From: Haematococcus lacustris
Taxonomy: Eukaryota > Chlorophyta > Chlorophyceae > Chlamydomonadales > Haematococcaceae
Direction of reading: 5' to 3'
Length of the DNA stretch: 64,000 bases
Assembly (NCBI GenBank): GCA_030144725.1
Contig: JASKMD010000028.1
Location: forward strand, 1,807,978 to 1,871,977
The notes below the pieces were generated by a model. The model did no database searches and was not told where the DNA came from. It saw nothing but the letters and a program-made list of their open reading frames with translations. This document shows, in pieces, positions 21,609-31,700 of the stretch; position 1 is the first letter of the stretch, and each line of letters begins with the position of its first letter. The translations under genes and the position numbers were made by a program.

Positions 21609-24257
21609 AGCAGCGCTACTACCATCATTACATTGAGGTTTGGCAGTTGAAGTCGTGGTACAAATGAATGTTAAGACCTGCTTGCTAGGCTGGTGCCAAA
21701 GCGCTCTCAAGGTGTGTGTCGCCCTTCTCTTGCCCACCCTTCTGCTGCTGTTGGCAAACCGTTTCTGCGTGCCGCAGGATTTGAAGCCGGACAATGTCCT
21801 GCTGCGCAACACCGCCCAGGGCACGATGGCCAAGGTGGGCACGACCTCTGGCAGCCGCTGGCCCACCGGGGGGTGAGGGTTAGCGGTTAGAAGGGTTAGG
21901 TTTAGGATTAAGTTTAGGATTAGGTTTAGGATTAAGTTTCAGGGTCAGGATTAGGGTTAGGGGTTAGGGGTTAGGGTTAGGGTCAGGGGTTAGGGTTTGG
22001 GGTTCATATGCGCCACAGTAGGGTCCATGCGGTGCCACCAGCACCCCACCTGGCCCCCAAGCGCTGCGCACCAGGCCAGCTGATCCCTCGGCTGCAGCAA
22101 GCCCCATTGCAGCAAAGCTGTCCACAGCTGGACAAGCACCCAAGCTGGGTCACGTTAGGGATGACGCAGCTTTGCAACCGCTTTGTCGCATGCTTGGTCA
22201 TTCAAGGGATGATGCGGCTGTACGACCACTCTGCAGCCAGGCCTGCCTTCACATTCGTACAGCCGTGAAGGTCTGAGTGTGCTTCCTCCCTTTGCCTGCC
22301 TGGGCTCATCGCTGGGATGTGGGTACCTAGGCGCCCGAGAAGAGCTGGCGCAGCTACGCTGTCCTCAGCTTGTGTGGTGCGACCACAGGGTCGAGCCTGG
22401 CTGCCAGGGAGGGCAGGGCGCAGCTAGCCGGTCTGTGTGTAGCCCGTCACGCCTTGTGTGTGTTTGCCTGGCCTCAGCCTCAGCCTCAGCCTCAACCTCA
22501 ACCTCAGCCTCAGCCTGTGTGTGTGTGTGTGTGGCCTGCCTCCAGGTGGGCGATTTTGGGCTGAGCATCAAGATGGCGGGCAACACAACCCACGTCAGCG
22601 GGGTGAGGCACGGCACGCCGCTGTACATGGCACCGGAGGTACGCAAGCAGACCAGCTGCTGCCAGCCACCTGTGCCCCACCCAATCCACCAGGTCTATCT
22701 ATGACCCACCCCCCACCCCGCCACCTACTAGGGTGTGTTTTCACCGCTTTATACAGCATTTGATATGAAATAGCACACGTTTTGTTTCATTAGTGTGATA
22801 CTGGGCCATGTCACATTGAGAAATGAATCTGGGTATCTGGCAAACGAGAGTAACACTGCCACCCACCCACCCACCCACCCACCCTGGGCACCCCACCCAG
22901 CACACCCACTGCCACTCTGCAGATCCTGCGCAGTGAGCGGGCAGCCAAGGCGGCGGATGTGTACGCCTTTGGGGTGATGGTCTGGGAGCTGCTGCACGGC
23001 CGCACAGCTTGGCAGCAGCTGATGCTCATGTAAGTGCCCGCCCGCCCGCTCGCTTGCCTGCCTGCCCGCACGCCCACCCACCCACCCACCTTCCTGCCCG
23101 CTTGCCCCCTGCCCTTCACACTGACTAGCCTGCTGCCTGCCTGTGTACCTGCCCCCAGGACTGACCCCCACGCCCCCCTCCCTGACGTACAATCCCTGCC
23201 CCATATGCACCTCCTACACTGGTGTGACACACCCGGAGTGGCCAAGCCCATCACCCCACGCTGCACCCCCCCTCTGCCCTCCCTCTCACCCCCCATGCTT
23301 CTTCCACAGCCCAGCCCCCACAGCCCACCAAGCTCCAGCGATGTACAGCCCCCTGCTGCCCTTCCCTCGCCATCACCAGCCTCAGGCCCGCCCAGCACTG
23401 CCAGCGAGCCCTTAGCCGCTGCTATACAGCCAGGGCACAGCCAGTCCAGCCCTCCACCTGCCGCAAGCCCGGCCATTGGCTGTGACAGCAGCGCTGCACT
23501 GGGAGCCCCCCCAGCTGCACCCCCCTCATGCCAGGCAGCCAACCCTATGCCAGGCAGCCAACCCTATGGGGCCCCAGGGCAGGCCACCCCTGAGGTCTGC
23601 CCACACAGCGCCAGCACCAGCCCAGCCGTGCTTCATACTGCCCAGCCGGGGGCGGCAGGGGCGCGGGCTGTGCCTCCTGGCCCTAGCCTGGCCCTCACGG
23701 AGCTGTCCTGCCTGGCGGCGGCTTGCTTGGAGGAGGAGCCGGGCAGAAGGCCGCAGTTCGAAAGCATCCAGCAGCAGCTGGCACGCATTGTGGCGCTGGT
23801 GAGGGGCAGCGGAAGGGGGAGGGAAAGGGGAAGGGGAAGGGGAAGGGGAAGGGGAAGGGGAAGGGGAAGGGGAAGGGGAAGACTTCCAGGCACTGGAGCA
23901 GGGCAGGGCGAGGGTAGGGGCGGTGAGTTAGGGTCAAAGCAGAGCAGGGCACAGGGCAGGGGTGGGGTAAAGGGTAGGGGTGGGGGTAGGGGTGGTGAGG
24001 CAGGGTCAGCTTCGTCCCACCTGCCTTGATTGCCTTGTCGTGTGGTGTTGTATACAGGGCACATGTCTGCACGGTCGATAGTGCCAGCCGCACTGTCAGC
24101 CTCTAACAGCCATCCAGGTGCTGCTCATCCATGCCAGCCCTTGTCTGGCCAGGCACGTCGTGGCATCCCTGCGCACTGGCATCCATGGCAGCCCTTGTCT
24201 TGGCCTCCCTGTGCCCTGCAGGCCTTCCAGGAGCTGGCCAGCAGCTCAGCAGTTTGA
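12111..24257 (+). CDS. Receptor-like TKL protein kinase, single-pass membrane protein
   Basis: Exons with consistent phase: (5' end unsure)-12336, 12975-13084, 13423-13563, 13765-14240, 14660-14756, 15218-15310, 15888-15943, 16438-16966, 17310-18395, 18772-18933, 19483-19562, 20430-20505, 21074-21106, 21778-21834, 22546-22638, 22923-23029, 23159-23798, 24222-24257; at least 1290 codons. The ectodomain has NxS/T sites and hydrophobic repeats resembling a beta-helix (TNLTVTSLLLYNAAP), then a Pro-rich stalk, a TM segment (GLLAAVVLGCVVAVVGMGGL) and RRRR. A Ser/Gln-rich juxtamembrane region precedes the kinase: LGAGSFGTVY, VAVK lysine, HEVALNASL alpha-C Glu, IIQELCDAGSLLDAL, HGDLKPDN (Gly instead of the HRD Arg), DFG, GTPLYMAPE, DVYAFGVMVWELL, GRRPQF. 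A ~180-residue Pro/Ser insert (23159-23690) splits the C-lobe. One intron (18934-19482) appears to use a GC donor. Expected to signal from the cell surface; ligand unknown. ATG 12111 is only the first in-frame Met after the gap. Confidence 0.82.
12666..12997. repeat. Telomere-like array flanked by a duplicated exon boundary
   Basis: 12691-12969 is a mixture of CCCTAA and CCCTGA(CCC) units. The 29 bases at 12666-12694 (start CTGCAGGTGTCCCGCGGCTG) recur with one mismatch at 12969-12997, where they are the real intron/exon boundary of kinase exon 2. The array therefore lies between two copies of the splice acceptor and exon start. Confidence 0.85.
13300..13378. repeat. Telomere-like CCCTAA/CCCTGA array in kinase intron
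   Basis: About 13 units, mixed CCCTGA, CCCTAA and variant GCTAA, on the plus strand. Intronic. Confidence 0.85.
13646..13711. repeat. (GATCT)n microsatellite
   Basis: About 13 perfect GATCT units in the intron before kinase exon 4. Apparent SDQIRSDQIRS reading frames here are repeat artefacts. Confidence 0.95.
14250..15005. repeat. Purine-rich GGGGA/GGGGGA tracts
   Basis: Long G/A-only runs on the plus strand (14250-14530 and 14858-15005), on both sides of kinase exon 14660-14756. A ~30-bp motif (TTTGCT[A/T]ATCAG...GGTGGTTACAAGAGGG) occurs twice, near 14384 and 14537, so the first block is partly duplicated. Capable of G-quadruplex or triplex formation. Confidence 0.85.
15054..15210. repeat. 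(GAGTCT)n microsatellite
   Basis: About 26 hexamer units with one interruption near 15166, ending just before the acceptor of kinase exon 15218-15310. Confidence 0.95.
15311..15600. repeat. (GGGGGT)n-type array starting at a splice donor
   Basis: Variable G(4-9)T units start immediately after the exon end at 15310 (CAACAG|GTGGGG), so many GT dinucleotides sit in tandem at the donor. Confidence 0.9.
15969..16075. repeat. 33-bp tandem repeat, about 3 copies
   Basis: Unit contains GTCACACCTCCTCACCCTTG followed by CCTTGCTTGCCAG. Intronic in the kinase gene; each unit ends in a CAG that resembles an acceptor. Confidence 0.9.
18633..18760. repeat. 9-bp (GTGTGACCT/C)n minisatellite
   Basis: About 14 units of GTGTGACCT with CCG and CAT variants, ending just upstream of the acceptor of the exon that encodes the VAVK lysine (18772). 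Confidence 0.9.
18936..19140. repeat. Imperfect GGGGCA/GGGCCA-rich tract
   Basis: Degenerate G-rich repeat starting right after the apparent GC donor at 18934. Same family of sequence as the large array in the next intron. Confidence 0.8.
19598..20214. repeat. Block-structured (GGGGCA)n/(GGGGCG)n array
   Basis: About 100 hexamers in homogeneous alternating blocks: GGGGCA to about 19790, GGGGCG to 19905, GGGGCA to 20010, GGGGCG to 20090, GGGGCA to 20145, GGGGCG to 20175, GGGGCA to 20210. It fills most of the intron between kinase exons 19483-19562 and 20430-20505. Two plus frames are open across it (GQ/GR and GA dipeptides), but this is a repeat artefact unless the intron is retained. Confidence 0.95.
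20836..20996. repeat. Telomere-like CCCTAA/CCCTGA array in kinase intron
   Basis: About 26 units with CCCTAA, CCCTGA, CGCTAA and CCCTAG variants on the plus strand, in the intron before exon 21074-21106. Confidence 0.85.
21534..21600. repeat. (CAT)n microsatellite
   Basis: About 20 ATC/CAT triplets with one interruption, followed by (CAG)5. Intronic in the kinase gene. Confidence 0.95.
21873..22003. repeat. TTAGGG-like array in opposite orientation
   Basis: Degenerate GGTTAG, GGATTA and GGGTTAGGG units, with the G-rich strand on plus, the reverse orientation to the three other telomere-like arrays in this gene. Intronic. Confidence 0.8.
23816..23880. repeat. (GGGGAA)n microsatellite
   Basis: About ten units, in the last kinase intron, just after the donor at 23799. 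Confidence 0.9.
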
Positions 24258-25719
24258 CACTGGTGCCGACAGCCCTACGTCCAGCAGCACTGCCAAGCTG
24301 TGACAGCCACCCTGGACAGACCTCCATGCCAGGCCCTCTCAGCCACAGCCACAGCCACAGCCACTCCCAGTTCATGACAGATGGACATTGTGACAGCACC
24401 TCGACCTTCAGGGGGATACAGCCAGGCCTTTGTAGACTCAGTCACCCACTACAACCACTACAGTACTAACCACTAGCAATAGCTGCTAGCGTGTTTAGCC
24501 AGCCCCACTGGAGCTCAGCGGACCTTAAGTACACTCGACAGACTCGGCTGCATCCCTTCAGCCGACGCACAAGAAGTATACGCTCACCCTTTACTAGCCA
24601 CCCTTACCCAGCCACCCTTACCCAGCTACCTCCACCCAGCCAACCAAGAGGAAAAAGAAGACTGTGCCAGTACTCACCATCGTGCATCAAGGGAGGGGAT
24701 TCCGCCTGGAGGTGGCGCGGCCAGCTCCCCACCATGAACCAAGCGAAGAGACAGCCCCCCTACACCCCACACCCCTTGGGTGGCTTAGAGCCTGCCCCAG
24801 CCTGCCCCTGGTCCCAGCCTACCAGGACTGAGTGAGGCCAGGCAGCACCCACGCTGCAGCAACTGCCCTGCACTGCTCGCTTGCTTGTGTTGGGCAGGTG
24901 GTTCCAGGGGGGGTCATGAACATGGCAGCATGTGGATCAGGCAGCTGCCACTGGGGCGTGCTAAAGCTAGGCAGGCGGAGGGGTCACAAGCCGGGTGAGC
25001 TTTCCCTGGAGCGAGCTACTTGAAGTTTACAGGCACAATGGCAGGTTATGTCCCTGCATGGCTTTGGGTACGGGCTGTCATGGCCGTGAGACCAGTTGCC
25101 TATGCCCACGAGATGCACACCATGGGCTGATCACAAGCAATGGTGAGTGCTCATGAAGTAGAAGGGAAGTGTTGAGTGGCAGATGCCTGGCATAAGGACA
25201 GATCATCTTCATGCATGGCATTGGGTAAAGCCGGTTAGACCGGCCTTCCCCTTGTTGGGACTGACTGCGATGAGAAAGAACATGACTAGCTCGCCGCGAG
25301 CTGGTACTCATAATAAAGGCATGCAAGCTCTGCTGACTGCACTGCTTTTTGACTGTCTCTGCAAGTTTAGGCTGCTGCCACAAATGAATATCTGGGTAGG
25401 GCATCCAAGGATCAATTGCCTTGCATCCTCGACTACCCTCTCGATGCATCAAGTGCATGTACTAGTGGCCCGCCTAAACCACATCATTCTCGCGAATGTT
25501 GCGAGGCTTACATCTTGCGTAAGAGCACGAGTCATGGAAATCGCGAAAGAAGTGCATGTCGACAGTGCGGACCTGAGCAAGCCATCCGGGGAGTCGTGTG
25601 GTACACTCTCAACAGAGTGATGCATGCACCATGGTCTGGAACACCTCCGTACGTCAGCAGCATCACGGCAGACGACGACAGCGATACCACCAAGTACATG
25701 TGCAAGTGACAACTCAGGG
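24258..25719. other. Intergenic, convergent 3' ends
   Basis: Between the kinase stop (24257) and the anthranilate synthase stop (25720, minus). No supported coding region. There is a short (CAGCCA)n run near 24345. TTACA at 25028-25032 is TGTAA on the minus strand, the poly(A) signal usual in this algal order, a candidate for the anthranilate synthase mRNA but rather far downstream. Confidence 0.6.
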
Positions 25720-28700
25720 TCATTGCTGCGACGGATCGGAACGCGTCACGAAGGCCGCCTCCGCTAGGTCGATTGCCCGCCCCAGCGCCGCCGCTTTGTT
25801 GACTGTTTCCTCGTACTCAGACTCCGGCTGGCTATCCGCCACCAAACCCGCGCCGGCCTGCGCGCACGCAGCCAGCATGCACAGCCACTGTCGGAGCTGG
25901 TGCGGCCGCAGCCTCGTCTGGCAGCTGTGTCCCGACAGCTGTGTCCTGACAGGGAAGCTTTCGTACCTCCACGCTGGATGCGCGGCAGACGAGGCAGTCA
26001 TGGTGGTCGTGTGAAGCTGGCAACCACAGAGCAGCTGGTTTGTCGAAGCAGCTGGTTTGTTCCTTGCCCTTAAGAGCTGCTGCTGGCACAGCTGAGGCAC
26101 TGCTGGCACAGCTGACGTGCTGCTAACACGCTGTTGCTGGGAGGGGGTAAAGAGGGCATAGTGTTGTGACATTCAGCAAGAAGGCCAAGGTCAGGGTCAG
26201 GGTCAGGGTCAGGGTCAGGGTCAGGGTCAGGGTCAGGGTCAGGGTCAGGGTCAGGGTCAGGGTCAGGGTCAGGGTCAGGGTCAGGGTCAGGGTCAGGGTC
26301 AGGGTCAGGGTCAGGGTCAGGGTCAGGGTCAGGGTCAGGGTCAGGGTCAGGGTCAGGGTCAAAGCCAGGGTCAGGGCCAGAATGAGGGTCAGGGTGAGGG
26401 TCAAGGTGCCGTGCTCACCTGGAGATGCATGACCCACTCCCGCCTTGTGTGCTCAGTGGCGCTGGCCTCGCCCCGGCGGTACATGTACATGGTGTCATTC
26501 CCAGCCGTAGGCACCACCATGGTGCGGAGCCCCAGGGCCATGTCCATGGAACCTGCATGGACATTGGGCACAGCTTTGCAAGCAGCTTGAACCCCAGGTC
26601 TTCCCAGGTTCGGGATTCGGTATGGATTGCCTAGTGCATTGGTCAGAGCGGAGTTGGTCCTGGCATGGAAGATTTGCCGGGTGTGGTCTTAAACCCTGCA
26701 TGCAGCCATCCACCCTCCACTCCCCTCCCCTCCCCTACACCACGTCATCTTCCCCATCAGGCCCCTCAACCACAACCACTTGATGGAGCCGTAGCATGCC
26801 CCAACCCCTCAGGCACCTCCTGCCCTCCAGTAGACATACACGGCCAAGCACCAAGGTCAGGGCAGGCTAGCTGTGCCACATCTCCCCAGTCACTGAGTCT
26901 TGGACTCGGCCATGAGCTCAGGTGCGCACAGGGGTTGCAGATCTGTACAGCCAACCCTGGCAGTAGCAAAAGCCACAGTATAGCTTTTGAAAACAGTTGG
27001 TGCTGGTCATCAGGCTAGAATGATGATGGCTTGCACCGCTCAAGCTGTCAGCTGTCAGGCTGCTTGGCCATACCAGTCTGGCGGCTTAGGGGCATGAACC
27101 AACAGCAATATGACTGCCCCAGCCCCCGCTAGCAACCCACCATCACCACATGTTGAACAGCAGCCCCACCCTACCTTTGCACCCACCATCACGTGATGCT
27201 GCGACACACACTAGCACCTGCATCAGGGTATGGCTCTGGCCCCTGGCATCTCAAGCCAGCGGCGATACAACCGCCCCCCTGGCCTGCCCCGGCTGAGGTG
27301 CCTGCCTGCCTGTGCCCCTACTGACCTGTGAAGGACACTCCTGTCTATCTGCCTGCCTGTGCCCCTACTGACCTGTGAAGGACACGTGGCCAATGCCTCC
27401 GCCATAGGGTCCGCGGCGGTGCACCTCCAGCTCGTCAATGATCTGCATGGCCCGCACCTGACATGACGACAGGGGCAGCAGGCAGAGCGTGGTCAACTCC
27501 ATCACGACTACTGCCACCATGACCATCACGACAGGGGCGGCAGGCAGAGCGTGGTCAACACCATCATAACCATTCTGGTGGGTGTCGTGACCAACACCAT
27601 CATGAGTACTGCCATCATGACCATCACAAAAGGGGGGTGGAGGTGGGTGTCATGCAGGAAGGCAGGGCAAGGGTGGCGGGAGTGCAAGCAGGCCACCATC
27701 ACCAGCATGACCGGCACGAAGCAGGAGGCAAAGGGTGAAGTGAATCGGCGGCGGTTGGGGAAGGCAGGTGGGCAGGGAGAATGAGGGTGTGAGGAAGACT
27801 GAACAGTTTGCCGGTCACACTAGGGCCAGTCACACTAAGACAACAGGGAGGTCAGGGCCCTGGCTGCTGCAGAGTCCACCTACAACCTGCTATAAGAGCC
27901 CCAACACCTACAACCTGTTCTAACAGCCCTGTTTGACAGAGGATGCAGCGGCTGCTGCCTCCGGTGCTTCATCATGCTGCTGCCGCGCTACCTCATCGTC
28001 TGCACAGCAGCTGAGACTGCTTTGCTGAAGTTTGCCCACCCAGCCCAACCCAGCCATGGCAGTGGGCTGGGAGCAGGCCCAGGGCCAGGAGTGTGAGGGG
28101 TGTGAAGGTGTGTGAGGGGTGTGTGAGGGGTGTGAGGGGTGTGAGAGGGGTGTGAGGGGTGTGTGAGGGGCGTGTCCCTGACCACCTTGGGTGCTCCAGA
28201 CACGGTGCCAGCTGGCAGCGCCGCCCTCAGCGCGTCCCATGCATCAAGGTGCGGCAGCAGGGTGCCGGTGACGGTGGAGGAGATGTGCATCACATGGCTG
28301 TACCGCTCCACCTCCATCAGCTTCTCCACCACCACGCTGCCATTCACAGCCACCTGCAAATGGCAGCAACCAAGCAGGTCAGGGCCAGTGGGGCTGCCAG
28401 GTCAGGATAGGGAGGGGTAGGGGCAGGGTGCGGCAGAGACCAGCAGTTCGGCAGGAGGAGGGGTTTGAGTTTATGAGCATTTTGTCATGGCTGGACGGGG
28501 TGGGTATGGGTGTATGTTTGCTGAGATGGTTGCTGAAGCCATGCTGGTTGTGCCATGCTGGTTGTGCCATGCAAATGTTTGTATTTGTGCGCTGTGCTAC
28601 ACCACACTGTGCATGTTTAGGGCTCAGCCTATAGCCTGGAGCATCGGACCTTGCCCACGTCATTGCGTCCAAGGTCCACCAGCATGACGTGCTCAGCGCA

Positions 28701-31700
28701 CTCCTTGCCGTCAGCCAGGAGCTCCTTCTCCAGGGCAAGGTCCTCCTGCTCGGCCCCATGTACACCCCACCACCAGCACACCCAATGACACCCAGACAGC
28801 CACTGCTGGTCCATGCTCATCAGCTTGCAATATCCCTCCCTCCCTCCCTCCCTCCCCTCCTACCCACACCGCATCCCCTCCCTAGTAGACAAGCCACTTC
28901 TGCTCTATGCTCATCAGCTTGCAATATCCCTCCCTCCCTCCCTCCCTCCCCTCCTACCCACACCGCATCCCCTCCCTAGTGGACAAGCCACTTCTGCTCT
29001 ATGCTCATCAGCTTGCGATATCCCTCCCTCCCTCCCTCCCTCCCCTCCTACCCACACCGCATCCCCTCCCTAGTAGACAAGCCACTTCTGCTCTATGCTC
29101 ATCAGCTTGCAATATCCCTCCCTCCCTCCCTCCCTCCCCTCCTACCCACACCGCATCCCCTCCCTAGTGGACAAGCCACTTCTGCTCTATGCTCATCAGC
29201 TTGCAATATCCCTCCCTCCCTCCCTCCCTCCCCTCCTACCCACACCGCATCCCCTCCCTAGTAGACAAGCCACTTCTGCTCTATGCTCATCAGCTTGCGA
29301 TATCCCTCCCTCCCTCCCTCCCTCCCCTCCTACCCACACCGCATCCCCTCCCTAGTAGACAAGCCACTTCTGCTCTATGCTCATCAGCTTGCAATATCCC
29401 TCCCTCCCTCCCTCCCTCCCCTCCTACCCACACCGCATCCCCTCCCTAGCAGACAAGCCACTTCTGCTCTATGCTCATCAGCTTGCGATATCCCTCCCTC
29501 CCTCCCTCCCTCCCCTCCTACCCACACCGCATCCCCTCCCTAGTGGACAAGCCACTTCTGCTCTATGCTCATCAGCTTGCAATATCCCTCCCTCCCTCCC
29601 TCCCTCCCCTCCTACCCACACCGCATCCCCTCCCTAGTAGACAAGCCACTTCTGCTCTATGCTCATCAGCTTGCAATATCCCTCCCTCCCTCCCTCCCTC
29701 CCCTCCTACCCACACCGCATCCCCTCCCTAGTGGACAAGCCACTTCTGCTCTATGCTCATCAGCTTGCAATATCCCTCCCTCCCTCCCTCCCCTCCTACC
29801 CACACCGCATCCCCTGCCTAGTAGACAAGCCACTTCTGCTCTATGCTCATCAGCTTGCGATATCCCTCCCTCCCTCCCTCCCTCCCCTCCTACCCACACC
29901 GCATCCCCTCCCTAGTAGACAAGCCACTTCTGCTCTATGCTCATCAGCTTGCAATATCCCTCCCTCCCTCCCTCCCCTCCTACCCACACCGCATCCCCTC
30001 CCTAGTAGACAAGCCACTTCTGCTCTATGCTCATCAGCTTGCGATATCCCTCCCTCCCTCCCTCCCTCCCCTCCTACCCACACCGCATCCCCTCCCTAGT
30101 AGACAAGCCACTTCTGCTCTATGCTCATCAGCTTGCGATATCCCTCCCTCCCTCCCTCCCTCCCCTCCTACCCACACCGCATCCCCTCCCTAGTAGACAA
30201 GCCACTTCTGCTCTATGCTCATCAGCTTGCGATATCCCTCCCTCCCTCCCTCCCTCCCCTCCTACCCACACCGCATCCCCTCCCTAGTAGACAAGCCACT
30301 TCTGCTCTATGCTCATCAGCTTGCAATATCCCTCCCTCCCTCCCTCCCTCCCCTCCTACCCACACCGCATCCCCTCCCTAGTAGACAAGCCACTTCTGCT
30401 CTATGCTCATCAGCTTGCGATATCCCTCCCTCCCTCCCTCCCTCCCCTCCTACCCACACCGCATCCCCTCCCTAGTAGACAAGCCACTTCTGCTCTATGC
30501 TCATCAGCTTGCAATATCCCTCCCTCCCTCCCTCCCTCCCTCCCCTCCTACCCACACCGCATCCCCTCCCTAGTGGACAAGCCACTTCTGCTCTATGCTC
30601 ATCAGCTTGCGATATCCCTCCCTCCCTCCCTCCCTCCCCTCCTACCCACACCGCATCCCCTCCCTAGTAGACAAGCCACTTCTGCTCTATGCTCATCAGC
30701 TTGCAATATCCCTCCCTCCCTCCCTCCCTCCCCTCCTACCCACACCGCATCCCCTCCCTAGTGGACAAGCCACTTCTGCTCTATGCTCATCAGCTTGCAA
30801 TATCCCTCCCTCCCTCCCTCCCTCCCCTCCTACCCACACCGCATCCCCTCCCTAGTGGACAAGCCACTTCTGCTCTATGCTCATCAGCTTGCAATATCCC
30901 TCCCTCCCTCCCTCCCCTCCTACCCACACCGCATCCCCTCCCTAGTGGACAAGCCACTTCTGCTCTATGCTCATTAGCTTGCAATATCCCTCCCTCCCTC
31001 CCTCCCCTCCTACCCACACCGCATCCCCTCCCTAGTGGACAAGCCACTTCTGCTCTATGCTCATCAGCTTGCGATATCCCTCCCCCGCCCCCTGGGGAGG
31101 AGGACGGAGTGGCTGACTCTTGCATGAGCTGGCCACCGCCCTGCACAGCCTACCCCAGCCTGCCTGGACAGCAAGGGGGGTGGGGGGAGGGTCTTGAGCC
31201 CCCTCTCCCTTCCATCCCCCCACCAGCGTGTCAGGCAGGAGGCAGGTGGTAAATGTCACACAGAGGGTCACACTTTGGGATCCACAGCAGGCAGGGGAGT
31301 GAACCCCGGTGTGTGCATGTGTGACCGGCAGAGACGCACCTCCTGCGTGGCGCCTCGCCTGCGGGTGCCTGCCAGAGGCCGGTTGGTCACGGTGCGGCGG
31401 CCGTCCACTCGGCAGAGGATCTCCGGGGAGCTGCTGACGATGATGCAGCCACGAGCCTGAAGGGGTGGGGTTGCAGGGATGGCAGGGGAGGGGTGGCGGG
31501 GGAGGGGTGGTGGGAGGGGTGGTGGGAGGGGTGGTGGGAGGGGTAGGGGTAGGGTCAGGGGGGCCCAAGGGGCAGCAGGAGGGGCAGCAGGAGGGGCGGG
31601 GCGAGGGATGGGCAGATGGGTGGGGAGAAGGATGGGGGGTGGGGAGGGCGTCTTGCATCGTCCTGCTGCTCTTGCATCGTCCTGCTACTCTGCCACTGTC

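Noticed and set aside
24491..24835. 114-codon plus frame after the kinase
   Set aside because: Basic, Pro-rich, no motif, and lies in the kinase 3' flank.
28806..31086. CRISPR array
   Set aside because: Regular 94-bp units without unique spacers, in a eukaryotic intron; a minisatellite.
28813..31252. Two dozen overlapping frames starting [13 protein letters not shown]
   Set aside because: Each is the same 94-bp intronic minisatellite unit translated; they lie antisense to anthranilate synthase.
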